Virus record (IMG/VR): IMGVR_UViG_3300003702_000028
Location: 1-26,703 of that record
From: a virus
DNA length: 26,703 bases
Direction: 5' to 3' (one strand)
The notes under the pieces are model-generated. The model worked only from the letters and a program-made list of their open reading frames with translations, was not told where the DNA came from and did no database searches. This document shows positions 6,279 to 12,610 of the stretch, in pieces; positions within the stretch are counted from its first letter, which is position 1, and each line of letters begins with the position of its first letter. Position numbers and translations under genes: made by a program.

Positions 6279-6367
6279 CGTAAGACGAGCAAACCTTACG
6301 GTTGCTGTATACTCGCTCTAAGGAGATAAAGACCAACGATAGATAGTTGGCCATGGGTATGCCCATG
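6279..6367 (+). promoter_or_regulatory. Structured leader with competing hairpins
   Basis: In the 295-base gap before the synthetase-like gene, CGTAAG (6279-6284) can pair with CTTACG (6295-6300). The overlapping AGCAA..CC (6288-6295) can instead pair with GG..TTGCT (6300-6306), and the two exclude each other. Two simple perfect hairpins follow: CCAAC/GTTGG (6333-6337/6346-6350) and CATGGG/CCCATG (6352-6357/6362-6367). The stretch 6368-6476 holds no gene and only weak small hairpins. No known riboswitch family is recognised. Confidence 0.4.
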
Positions 6368-6476
6368 AATATATATAAAAGTCTAACGATTAAGAATAGT
6401 TATGAACAAGGCTCTGACTGGACTGTAATAAGCTTCGCTTTCAACCGATATCCTCTGACTAACAGTTAGCATGATG

Positions 6477-6507
6477 AACCCCCAACCCTCGCAAGGTGGG
6501 GGTTTTT
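6477..6507 (+). terminator. Intrinsic terminator upstream of the synthetase-like gene
   Basis: AACCCCCA (6477-6484) pairs with TGGGGGTT (6497-6504), extended by CC/GG inside, with a 7-base loop (6488-6494) and a T run at 6503-6507. It would end transcription from the upstream small-gene operon just before the late promoter at 6514. Confidence 0.85.
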
Positions 6508-6513
6508 CATTTG

Positions 6514-6521
6514 TATAAATA
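6514..6521 (+). promoter_or_regulatory. T4-type late promoter
   Basis: An exact TATAAATA octamer, the T4 late promoter core, lies in non-coding DNA 7 bases after the terminator T run and 21 bases before ATG 6543, which has ACGGAGATAGTA as its ribosome site. Confidence 0.75.
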
Positions 6522-6542
6522 ACAAAAGAAACGGAGATAGTA

Positions 6543-7394
6543 ATGACACAGTTAATAAACCCACAGCAATTCACTGATGTAGTGACCTCATTGAGGTCAT
6601 TTTTTTTATCTAGGGATTTTGTAGAAGTACATACACAAAACCGATTAAGTATTTTAGCAGCCTGCGAAGATCCAACAACAGTAGCAACATATGATTATGC
6701 AGGAGAGGTATGGCCTCTGCCACAAACAGGACAAATGTGGTTAGAATATGAATTGCTTAAGAGCCCCCAATCATCGGGGTTTTTTTGTGTCTCTACATCC
6801 TATAGACAAGAACCGCATATAGTAGAAGGAAGACATGATTTAATCTTTCCTATGTTTGAATTTGAGTTCCCAGGAACGATTGTAGAATTAGAACAATTAG
6901 AAAAGGATTTAATGGGACACCTAGGCTTTGGTACTAAGCATGGTGTAGTCGCTAAAGATTATCTAGAATGGTGTGAAGTATTTAATACAGAAGAACTTAC
7001 ACATGAACACGAAACCGCAATGTCGGAGAAATGGCAAGGTAGAGTTTGTATGATTAAAAACTTTCCTAATTACACTTCACCCTTTTGGAATATGAAACAA
7101 AATGGCGATGGGACTGCTGCAAAAATAGATGTTATCATATCAGGGCAAGAAACTATAGGTTCTGCTGAGCGTTCATCGGATACTGATGAAATGTGGAATA
7201 TGTTCCATACAATCAGTGACGGACTCTACGCTAATCTATTATATGAACAGTTTGGTAAGAATCGTGTGGAAAAAGAATTAAAAGATTTTTTGGACTTAGA
7301 TTTTATACCTAGAGTAGGTGGCGGCATTGGTCTAACACGTTTAATACGAGCCAATGAAGACTATAAGCTAAGACAAATTGTAGCGAATATGTAG
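6543..7394 (+). CDS. Class II (Asp/Asn-type) aminoacyl-tRNA synthetase-like catalytic domain
   Basis: This 283-residue protein matches the catalytic core of class IIb synthetases (AspRS/AsnRS) and the related stand-alone asparagine synthetases. Motif 1-like RSFFLSRDFVEVHTQ spans about residues 18-32; motif 2 is TSYRQEP (85-91) followed by GRHDLIFPMFEFE; IDVIISGQETIGSAER (195-210) matches the amino-acid and ATP pocket region; motif 3 is GGGIGLTRL (259-267). The N-terminal anticodon-binding OB fold of true AspRS/AsnRS (about 100 residues) is absent, so it cannot read an anticodon in the usual way. Either aminoacylation or Asp-to-Asn conversion is possible. Its last codon and stop overlap the tRNA at 7390-7479. 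Two terminator-like hairpins lie inside the coding sequence. Confidence 0.8.
   Translation: MTQLINPQQFTDVVTSLRSFFLSRDFVEVHTQNRLSILAACEDPTTVATYDYAGEVWPLPQTGQMWLEYELLKSPQSSGFFCVSTSYRQEPHIVEGRHDLIFPMFEFEFPGTIVELEQLEKDLMGHLGFGTKHGVVAKDYLEWCEVFNTEELTHEHETAMSEKWQGRVCMIKNFPNYTSPFWNMKQNGDGTAAKIDVIISGQETIGSAERSSDTDEMWNMFHTISDGLYANLLYEQFGKNRVEKELKDFLDLDFIPRVGGGIGLTRLIRANEDYKLRQIVANM
6583..6607 (+). terminator. Terminator-like hairpin inside the synthetase-like gene (1)
   Basis: TGACCTC (6583-6589) pairs with GAGGTCA (6593-6599), followed directly by eight T residues (6600-6607). It lies at codons 14-22 of the gene. The full 17 bases also form a perfect palindrome about T6591, so a protein-binding site is an alternative reading. 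Confidence 0.6.
6759..6786 (+). terminator. Terminator-like hairpin inside the synthetase-like gene (2)
   Basis: CCCC (6764-6767) pairs with GGGG (6776-6779), with AAGAG before and seven T residues (6780-6786) after, the standard layout of an intrinsic terminator. It lies at about codons 73-82 of the gene. Confidence 0.55.
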
Positions 7395-7479
7395 GGTGGC
7401 GGAATTGGTAGACGCACTAGACAGTTAATCTAGGGTCCTGTGGCGGGACGTGGTGGTTCGAGACCACCCCCTACAGCCA
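7390..7479 (+). tRNA. Chimeric tRNA: Leu-like body, Asn-type anticodon GTT
   Basis: The acceptor TGTAGGG (7390-7396) pairs perfectly with CCCTACA (7469-7475); discriminator G7476 and encoded CCA 7477-7479 follow. The D arm TGGCGGAATTGGTAGACGC is the tRNA-Leu hallmark, and the long variable arm (7434-7451, GTCC/GGAC) is class II type. However, the anticodon stem CTAGA/TCTAG encloses CAGTTAA, so the anticodon by position is GTT (Asn). This equals the usual Asn loop CTGTTAA with U33 changed to A. G73 and U1-A72 also match tRNA-Asn, while Leu tRNAs normally have A73. The T arm is GGTGG-TTCGAGA-CCACC. The gene overlaps the synthetase-like stop codon by 5 bases. Automatic tools may call it Leu, Asn or undetermined. 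Confidence 0.85.
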
Positions 7480-7505
7480 ACTATTTATTTGTGTTCCTTT
7501 TTGCA

Positions 7506-7513
7506 TATAAATA
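7506..7513 (+). promoter_or_regulatory. T4-type late promoter before gp5
   Basis: An exact TATAAATA lies in the short gap between the tRNA and the baseplate hub gene, 34 bases before ATG 7548, well placed to start the late baseplate operon. Confidence 0.8.
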
Positions 7514-7547
7514 TTAGCAACATCTTTTAAGAGGGTTGTATTAAATA

Positions 7548-8105
7548 ATGCCAAGTAATATGGGGAACGATGGATTTGCATGGTTTGTAGGTGTAGTTGA
7601 AGATCGGCATGATCCAGAAAAGCTCGGTCGAATTCGTGTACGAGCATTGGGAACACACACCCAAAATAAAGCTAGAATACCAACCGCTGATTTACCTTGG
7701 GCTCATGTTATGCAGCCTGTAACAGGTAATGCAATCGCAGGTATAGGAGACTCTCCCACTAATCTTATAGAAGGTACGTGGGTAGTTGGATTCTTTAGGG
7801 ATCCTGATTCAAGACAAGAGCTTGTTATCATAGGTACCTTGCCTGGTATGAATGTCACAGGTGCAGAAGCAGATAGACCGCAGGGTGCAAGAAATAGAGG
7901 TGCTGGTTCTACAGCACTGGATTACTCATGGGGATTTTTCGATCCCAGTACACCTGCCGATTTAGCTGAAGCTCCTTTTGAACCAGATCCCACTACTTAT
8001 GTTCCTGCTGCTGGAACACCAGGTAAAGTAATAGACATTGTATCACCTGCATCGGATAAGGTATTAAGATCCCAAAACAACTTTACCTACTGGGGCTTTT
8101 CTTAA
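7548..8105 (+). CDS. 5: Baseplate hub gp5, N-terminal part (frameshifted)
   Basis: The first 185 residues include the gp5 N-terminal OB-fold: FAWFVGVVEDRHDPEKLGRI, then WAHVMQPVT, GTWVVGFFRDPDSRQELVII and GTLPG (to about residue 103). In T4 this domain attaches the central spike to the hub. The frame stops at TAA 8103-8105, but the next frame is open from 8068 and carries the rest of gp5. A one-base extra A at AAAA 8074-8077, or a +1 ribosomal shift between 8068 and 8105, would join them into about 675 residues. Removing one A gives a smooth read from RSQ into TTLPTGAFLKTKD. Because gp5 is essential, a sequence error or programmed shift is more likely than a dead gene. Confidence 0.85.
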   Translation: MPSNMGNDGFAWFVGVVEDRHDPEKLGRIRVRALGTHTQNKARIPTADLPWAHVMQPVTGNAIAGIGDSPTNLIEGTWVVGFFRDPDSRQELVIIGTLPGMNVTGAEADRPQGARNRGAGSTALDYSWGFFDPSTPADLAEAPFEPDPTTYVPAAGTPGKVIDIVSPASDKVLRSQNNFTYWGFS

Positions 8106-9576
8106 AACAAAAGATGCAACCATTGGTACCCATTCTCAAGGTCTAACAGATACGTTCACAACTACTCGTAGATTAACTGTAGATGTTGCTTCGTTAGAGG
8201 TTGGTGTCAAAACTTTAGATCCTCCACTGACAGCACTTGTACGTGGTAGTATTTCGCCTGCAATTGTAAGTCCCGGTTATTTAGAAGATACGATTACACG
8301 GGATGCAGATGGGGCTGCTTATTGGCCTGTTACTAGAGATTTATTAGATGCAAGTAGAATACCACATCCTAGAATATCCGCCGTTTTAAAATCTAGTCTT
8401 ACAACAACACAAGAAACAGAGATTAAAGCGTTGTTTGAGGAAGGAGTTTATGGCACAGCAACTTGGGATGCAGTTAAAGCTTCACAGTATGTAGTATTAC
8501 CAAAGGCAGATGTAAACCGTCTAGCTCAAGGTGGCTATAAAATTAAAAGTATAATGAATGGTGCGACAGTAATAATTACATTAGATGCATATACAATTAA
8601 ACCTAAGTTAGCAGCGAAAGATACAATTCAGCTTTCAGGTATAATTGGTTTGGAAGGTTTGAATGGACCTTTGTTTCCATTAAAAAGTGCATCGTTAGGT
8701 ACTACTTCAGGTACTTTAATTATTGACAGGCCTGCCTCCGTTTCTGAAACCCAACTATATATAAGTGGTGGGGTTGTACTTGTTAATCCCCATCCTGTTT
8801 TGCGGGATAAAGCTGATGTAAGAGAACGACAAATTAATGTTGGAGCCCCTGGAGTGGGTACAGGTATATTTGCTGCGAAGTGGAATCAACCGACAAGTAG
8901 ATATGCTGCTCAATATCCTTACAATAAAGTTTTTGAATCTGAATCAGGACACATAAAAGAGTATGATGATACACCTGGTGCAGAACGTATACATGAATAT
9001 CATAGAGCAGGAACATATTATGAGATAGACCAAAATGGAATGAAGGTAGATTATGTAAAGGGTGACAATTATAACATCAGAATACATGACGATTACCTAT
9101 ATGTAAAAGGTGACATTGTTTGGACGGGTGATAATCAAGTTATGATTCGTGGAAATGATGATATGAGTTTATCATCTAAGTGGAGAATGAAAGTTTGGTC
9201 AGGTGGGGACGTTGAAATATATTCACAACGAGATATTAAAATGCGAGCAGAAGGTGATATACAAATGTTGGCGGGAGGTAATATTCATATAGAAGGAGAG
9301 GTTACTTCCAAGGCCCATGAGAATATAGGATTTGCTGCAGGTACTCGACCCGCAGATACTATTTCTCATGTAGTGATAAAGAGTGGTAAGATTACAGAAG
9401 ATGCCCCGAAGATAGATGACGGCGGCGGTATCTATATGAACCCAACAACACAGCCTGATAGTATAACTATCGCTGCGCCAGCAGATACTCCTGTTACAGG
9501 CACAACTGGACAAGGAGCAGGACTTGGTATAGACACCGTAGGAGATAATATTAGAAATTTAACAAAGAATGATTAG
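8077..9576 (+). CDS. 5: Baseplate hub gp5, C-terminal part (continuation after +1 shift)
   Basis: This frame is open from 8068 and has no convincing own start; TTG 8431 is the first plausible initiator. The part up to about 8790 is a region unlike T4 gp5, and no T4-lysozyme-like motif is visible, as in many marine relatives. From about 8890 the gp5 hallmarks appear: YPYNKVFESESGHIKEYDDT and PGAERIHEYHRAGTYYEIDQ. Then come short repeats such as GDVEIYSQRDIKMRAEGDIQ, typical of the needle-like beta-helix that forms the spike trimer. The tail is Gly/Thr rich. The downstream gene follows after 11 bases, and the PAAR tip protein is encoded three genes on. Confidence 0.85.
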   Translation, partial: TTLPTGAFLKTKDATIGTHSQGLTDTFTTTRRLTVDVASLEVGVKTLDPPLTALVRGSISPAIVSPGYLEDTITRDADGAAYWPVTRDLLDASRIPHPRISAVLKSSLTTTQETEIKALFEEGVYGTATWDAVKASQYVVLPKADVNRLAQGGYKIKSIMNGATVIITLDAYTIKPKLAAKDTIQLSGIIGLEGLNGPLFPLKSASLGTTSGTLIIDRPASVSETQLYISGGVVLVNPHPVLRDKADVRERQINVGAPGVGTGIFAAKWNQPTSRYAAQYPYNKVFESESGHIKEYDDTPGAERIHEYHRAGTYYEIDQNGMKVDYVKGDNYNIRIHDDYLYVKGDIVWTGDNQVMIRGNDDMSLSSKWRMKVWSGGDVEIYSQRDIKMRAEGDIQMLAGGNIHIEGEVTSKAHENIGFAAGTRPADTISHVVIKSGKITEDAPKIDDGGGIYMNPTTQPDSITIAAPADTPVTGTTGQGAGLGIDTVGDNIRNLTKND

Positions 9577-9587
9577 GAGAAAATGAA

Positions 9588-9827
9588 ATGTTAAGTATGT
9601 TTATTGAAAAAATTAAAGATAGAGATTTGAGTTTGGGAGTGATTATGATTATAGTAGGAGTCCTTATTTGGATTCTTCCAATTAAGCTCGCAGCAATTGG
9701 TTTTGTAGTATATGGTGTAATACAAACATTCTGGAAGAAAGAAGAAGCAGTAGAACAACATCATCACCATCACCATAATAATAATAGAAAGAAGAAAAAA
9801 GTTGTAAGGAGTAATAAAAATGGCTAA
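9588..9827 (+). CDS. Small membrane protein with natural His6 and basic tail
   Basis: ATG 9588 lies 7 bases after AGGAGA; a rival ATG at 9583 gives only three codons. The 79 residues have two close hydrophobic segments (about 16-31 and 33-47), then a charged tail with six consecutive His (codons 9759-9776), three Asn and RKKKK. The first part could span the membrane as a hairpin, leaving the His and Lys tail inside the cell. Tail His tracts can bind metal, but a role here is unknown. Its position between the spike shaft and the spike tip genes is where T4-like phages often keep small accessory ORFs. It overlaps the next gene by 8 bases. Confidence 0.6.
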   Translation: MLSMFIEKIKDRDLSLGVIMIIVGVLIWILPIKLAAIGFVVYGVIQTFWKKEEAVEQHHHHHHNNNRKKKKVVRSNKNG

Positions 9828-9963
9828 AAGAATATATCAGCCGTCTGCAATAGCAAGAGATAGAATAAGAAAAAGAACATCAATTGGAAATTCTGCTAGG
9901 TCTAGACCTAAGAATAAAAATAAAAGACGGAATTGGAAAAAGTACAGAGGACAAGGTAAATAA
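9820..9963 (+). CDS. 47-aa very basic protein
   Basis: ATG 9820 overlaps the end of the previous gene and has GTAAGGAGTAATAAA upstream, a good ribosome site, so this short ORF is likely real. The 47 residues are extremely rich in Lys and Arg (KRIYQPSA, RDRIRKRT, KNKNKRRNWKKYRGQGK) with no hydrophobic core, suggesting binding to DNA, RNA or acidic protein; this is inference. It ends 2 bases before the PAAR gene. Confidence 0.6.
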   Translation: MAKRIYQPSAIARDRIRKRTSIGNSARSRPKNKNKRRNWKKYRGQGK

Positions 9964-9965
9964 TT

Positions 9966-10250
9966 ATGTCGGGCATATCTAGAGATATTGATACTGCGGC
10001 AGGTGATTTAGTACCTTCACAAACGACAGTATTTGCAAACGGAAATGTTGCTCCCTCTTTAGTTATAGTTAATGATGACGATGTAGTTTCCCATTCACCT
10101 TGTCCAGCTCCACCTTCACATTGTGACGCAACAATGATAGCGGGTTCAAATAATGTTTTTATTGGTAAAATAGCAGTAGTAAATGCTGGAGATTCCGCAA
10201 CGTGCGGTCATACATCAACCGGTTCTTCTACTGTTTTTGTTGGAGATTAA
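9966..10250 (+). CDS. 5.4: PAAR-domain spike tip protein
   Basis: This 94-residue protein has the PAAR layout: an N-terminal AAGDLVPSQTTVF segment, a central HSPCPAPPSHCDATMIAGSN with Cys and His, and a C-terminal NAGDSATCGHTSTGSSTVFVG. PAAR proteins fold as a sharp cone with a bound metal ion and cap the gp5 spike in T4 (gp5.4) and in type VI secretion. The Cys and His residues in the middle and in TCGH are likely metal ligands. Its place just after the hub genes fits this role. Confidence 0.88.
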   Translation: MSGISRDIDTAAGDLVPSQTTVFANGNVAPSLVIVNDDDVVSHSPCPAPPSHCDATMIAGSNNVFIGKIAVVNAGDSATCGHTSTGSSTVFVGD

Positions 10251-10258
10251 TATAAATA
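10251..10258 (+). promoter_or_regulatory. T4-type late promoter directly before gp25
   Basis: An exact TATAAATA starts on the base after the PAAR stop codon. Only 7 bases separate it from ATG 10266. With T4-like spacing the transcript would start about two bases before the ATG, leaving almost no leader. No Shine-Dalgarno sequence is visible before this ATG. Confidence 0.6.
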
Positions 10259-10265
10259 GTATAAC

Positions 10266-10724
10266 ATGGCTACAGTAATAGACAAAGGGTTTGATGATGC
10301 TGAAATTATCAACGAAAGTCCTCGAAGCCCGCACATATTTAAGGATATAAATTTATTCTTTACTCGCAATCCTGCAACTAATGATATTACAAAGGTTACA
10401 GATATACAAGATATAAAACGCTCTGTATATAATCTATGTAGAACAGAATTTGGAGAGAGATTATTTCATCCCGAAATTGGAGCTGGTATACGACCATTGT
10501 TGTTTGAGAATTTCGGACCTATGGTTTATACAGAATTGCAAGAACGCATTAGAAATCTCTTAACAATATATGAACCTAGGGTGGAAATAGAGAATATAGT
10601 TATACATGATCCAGGATTTATGAATCAGGATAATAATACATTAAGTATTAAGTTATATTTTATTGTAAAAAATATACCAACACAAGTAGAAGAAGTGGAC
10701 GTTACATTACAAAGGGTTAGATAA
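10266..10724 (+). CDS. 25: Baseplate wedge protein gp25
   Basis: This 152-residue protein matches the gp25/gpW family in length and pattern. DIKRSVYNLCRTEFGERLFH, PEIGAGIRPLLFEN and the conserved EPRVEI segment (about residues 45-112) are the family core. The N-terminal 30 residues are an extension relative to T4 gp25 (132 residues). In T4-like phages and type VI systems gp25 is part of the wedge core that joins the hub and primes sheath assembly. The gene ends exactly where gp6 begins, so translation is probably coupled. Confidence 0.92.
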   Translation: MATVIDKGFDDAEIINESPRSPHIFKDINLFFTRNPATNDITKVTDIQDIKRSVYNLCRTEFGERLFHPEIGAGIRPLLFENFGPMVYTELQERIRNLLTIYEPRVEIENIVIHDPGFMNQDNNTLSIKLYFIVKNIPTQVEEVDVTLQRVR

Positions 10725-12608
10725 ATGGCTTCAGGAGTTAATGCAAAAGGTAAGATGGTAATAACTGATTTGGATTTCGATCAGATTAAAACCAATTTGA
10801 AAACTTATCTGCAATCACAAAAAGAATTTACAGATTATGATTTTACAGGATCGGGATTATCTATTTTACTCGATTTGTTAGCTTATAATACACATTATAA
10901 TGCTTTTATGGCAAATATGTTAGCTAACGAAATGTTTTTAGATAGTGCTGTTAAACGTGCAAGTATAGGTTCCCATGCAAAGGCTTTGGGATATACACCT
11001 ACCGGAGTAAGAGCGCCAACTGCATATCTCAATATTTTGGTCAGTGATGCCACAGGTGCATCTATTACGATGAATATTGGTCATGCATTTACATCGACAG
11101 TTAGTGGTAACAATTATCAGTTTGTAAATACATCGGAACGCATTTTAACTCCTACTGCAGGTGTATTTACTTTTGCAAATATCCCTGTGTACGAAGGTAC
11201 TTGGACTACAAGTAGATTTACAGTTAATACGGAAGATGTAGATCAGAAGTTTATTATACCAAATGTTAATGTAGATATTACTACGTTGCAAATTTCAATA
11301 CAAACAAGTACGACAGACACTACATTGGTAACATATACTAAGGCTAATAATATTGTAGAGGTGAAACCTACTACCACAGCATTTTTTATACAAGAAACAT
11401 TGGACGACCAGTGGCAAATTTATTTTGGTGACGGTGTTGTAGGGAAGTCACTTGTAAATGGTAACATAGTTATTGCAAAGTATGTTATAACAAATGGACC
11501 AGATGCAAATGCGGCAACCCTATTTCAATCAGCCTCTAACATTAGTGGCTTTAGTGACATTACGGTTACAACGGCAAGTGCAGCAAGTGGTGGTGCGACG
11601 GCGGAAACTGATAAATCTATAAAGTTTAATGCACCCTTTAGTTATGCAGCACAAAATCGTGCGGTGACTGCACAAGATTATCGAGTTATTATTCCGCAAC
11701 TCTATTCTAATATCAGTTCTATTTCAGTGTGGGGAGGGGAGTATGCTAGTCCTGCGGTTTATGGTAAGGTGTATATTAGTATCATTCCGAAAACAGGGAG
11801 CACTCTTACAACGTCAACTAAAACAGAGATTGTAAATTTATTGGATTCATATAATGTGGCGAGTATTACACCAGTTATTGTAGATGCAGAAACTACTAAA
11901 ATTATTCCTACAATAACTTTTAAATATGATTCATCATCCACTACAAAGACCAAAGAAGATTTAGCTTCAGAAATTACTACTAAGATTACTTCCTATAGTA
12001 ATGATACGTTAGAAAAATTTGAATCTTTGTTTAGGCATTCTGTTTTTACTACGATGATAGATGATGTGAATCCAGCTATTCTATCAAATATTACAAATAT
12101 TAAAATGAGTAAAACTTTTACACCAACTTTGGCTACTGATACAAAATATACTATTAGTTTTTCTAATGCGTTATATCATCCACATTCGGGACACATGGCT
12201 TCCCAGACGGGTACTACTCCAAATGGAATTTTAACTTCTTCCGGATTTACTCAAACAGGGAAAACACCTACTTATTACTTAGATGATGATGGTGCAGGTC
12301 TTGTGTGGATTTATTATATTTCTGCGTCTGAAAAAGTTTATGAAAGTGCTTCAGTCGGTACAATAAATTATACAACGGGAGAGGTAGTCCTCACCAAATT
12401 AGATATAGCCACGATAGGAGATGTAGACAGTTTAACCAGTACGATCATTAGGTTGACAGTAACACCAGCTTCAGACGATGTTGTTCCTGTTCGTAACCAG
12501 GTTTTGGCTATAGATACAACTAACCTTAGTGTAACGGGTACGGCCGATACTATTGCTTCGGGTGTATCAGATGGTGGAACAAATTATACTACAACAGCTA
12601 GTTATTAA
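10725..12608 (+). CDS. 6: Baseplate wedge protein gp6
   Basis: At 627 residues this is close to T4 gp6 (660). The N-terminal part, with FDQIKTNLKTYLQSQKEF, GSGLSILLDLLAYNTHYNAF and MLANEMFLDSAVKR, is the gp6 / baseplate J-like signature. The middle has QNRAVTAQDYRVIIPQLYSN, also typical of the family. gp6 forms the inner ring of the baseplate with gp7 and gp25. The start follows the gp25 stop with no gap. The region at about residues 480-560 (HPHSGHMASQTGTTPNGILT onward) looks like an added beta-rich domain near the C-terminus. Confidence 0.92.
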   Translation: MASGVNAKGKMVITDLDFDQIKTNLKTYLQSQKEFTDYDFTGSGLSILLDLLAYNTHYNAFMANMLANEMFLDSAVKRASIGSHAKALGYTPTGVRAPTAYLNILVSDATGASITMNIGHAFTSTVSGNNYQFVNTSERILTPTAGVFTFANIPVYEGTWTTSRFTVNTEDVDQKFIIPNVNVDITTLQISIQTSTTDTTLVTYTKANNIVEVKPTTTAFFIQETLDDQWQIYFGDGVVGKSLVNGNIVIAKYVITNGPDANAATLFQSASNISGFSDITVTTASAASGGATAETDKSIKFNAPFSYAAQNRAVTAQDYRVIIPQLYSNISSISVWGGEYASPAVYGKVYISIIPKTGSTLTTSTKTEIVNLLDSYNVASITPVIVDAETTKIIPTITFKYDSSSTTKTKEDLASEITTKITSYSNDTLEKFESLFRHSVFTTMIDDVNPAILSNITNIKMSKTFTPTLATDTKYTISFSNALYHPHSGHMASQTGTTPNGILTSSGFTQTGKTPTYYLDDDGAGLVWIYYISASEKVYESASVGTINYTTGEVVLTKLDIATIGDVDSLTSTIIRLTVTPASDDVVPVRNQVLAIDTTNLSVTGTADTIASGVSDGGTNYTTTASY

Positions 12609-12610
12609 GA

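Noticed and set aside
7390-7479. Plain tRNA-Leu(TAA)
   Set aside because: Placing TAA at 34-36 breaks the perfect CTAGA/TCTAG anticodon stem, and the discriminator is G, not the A expected for Leu.
8431-9576. Independent gene starting at TTG 8431
   Set aside because: The frame is open far upstream, to 8068, and continues gp5; there is no separate start signal.
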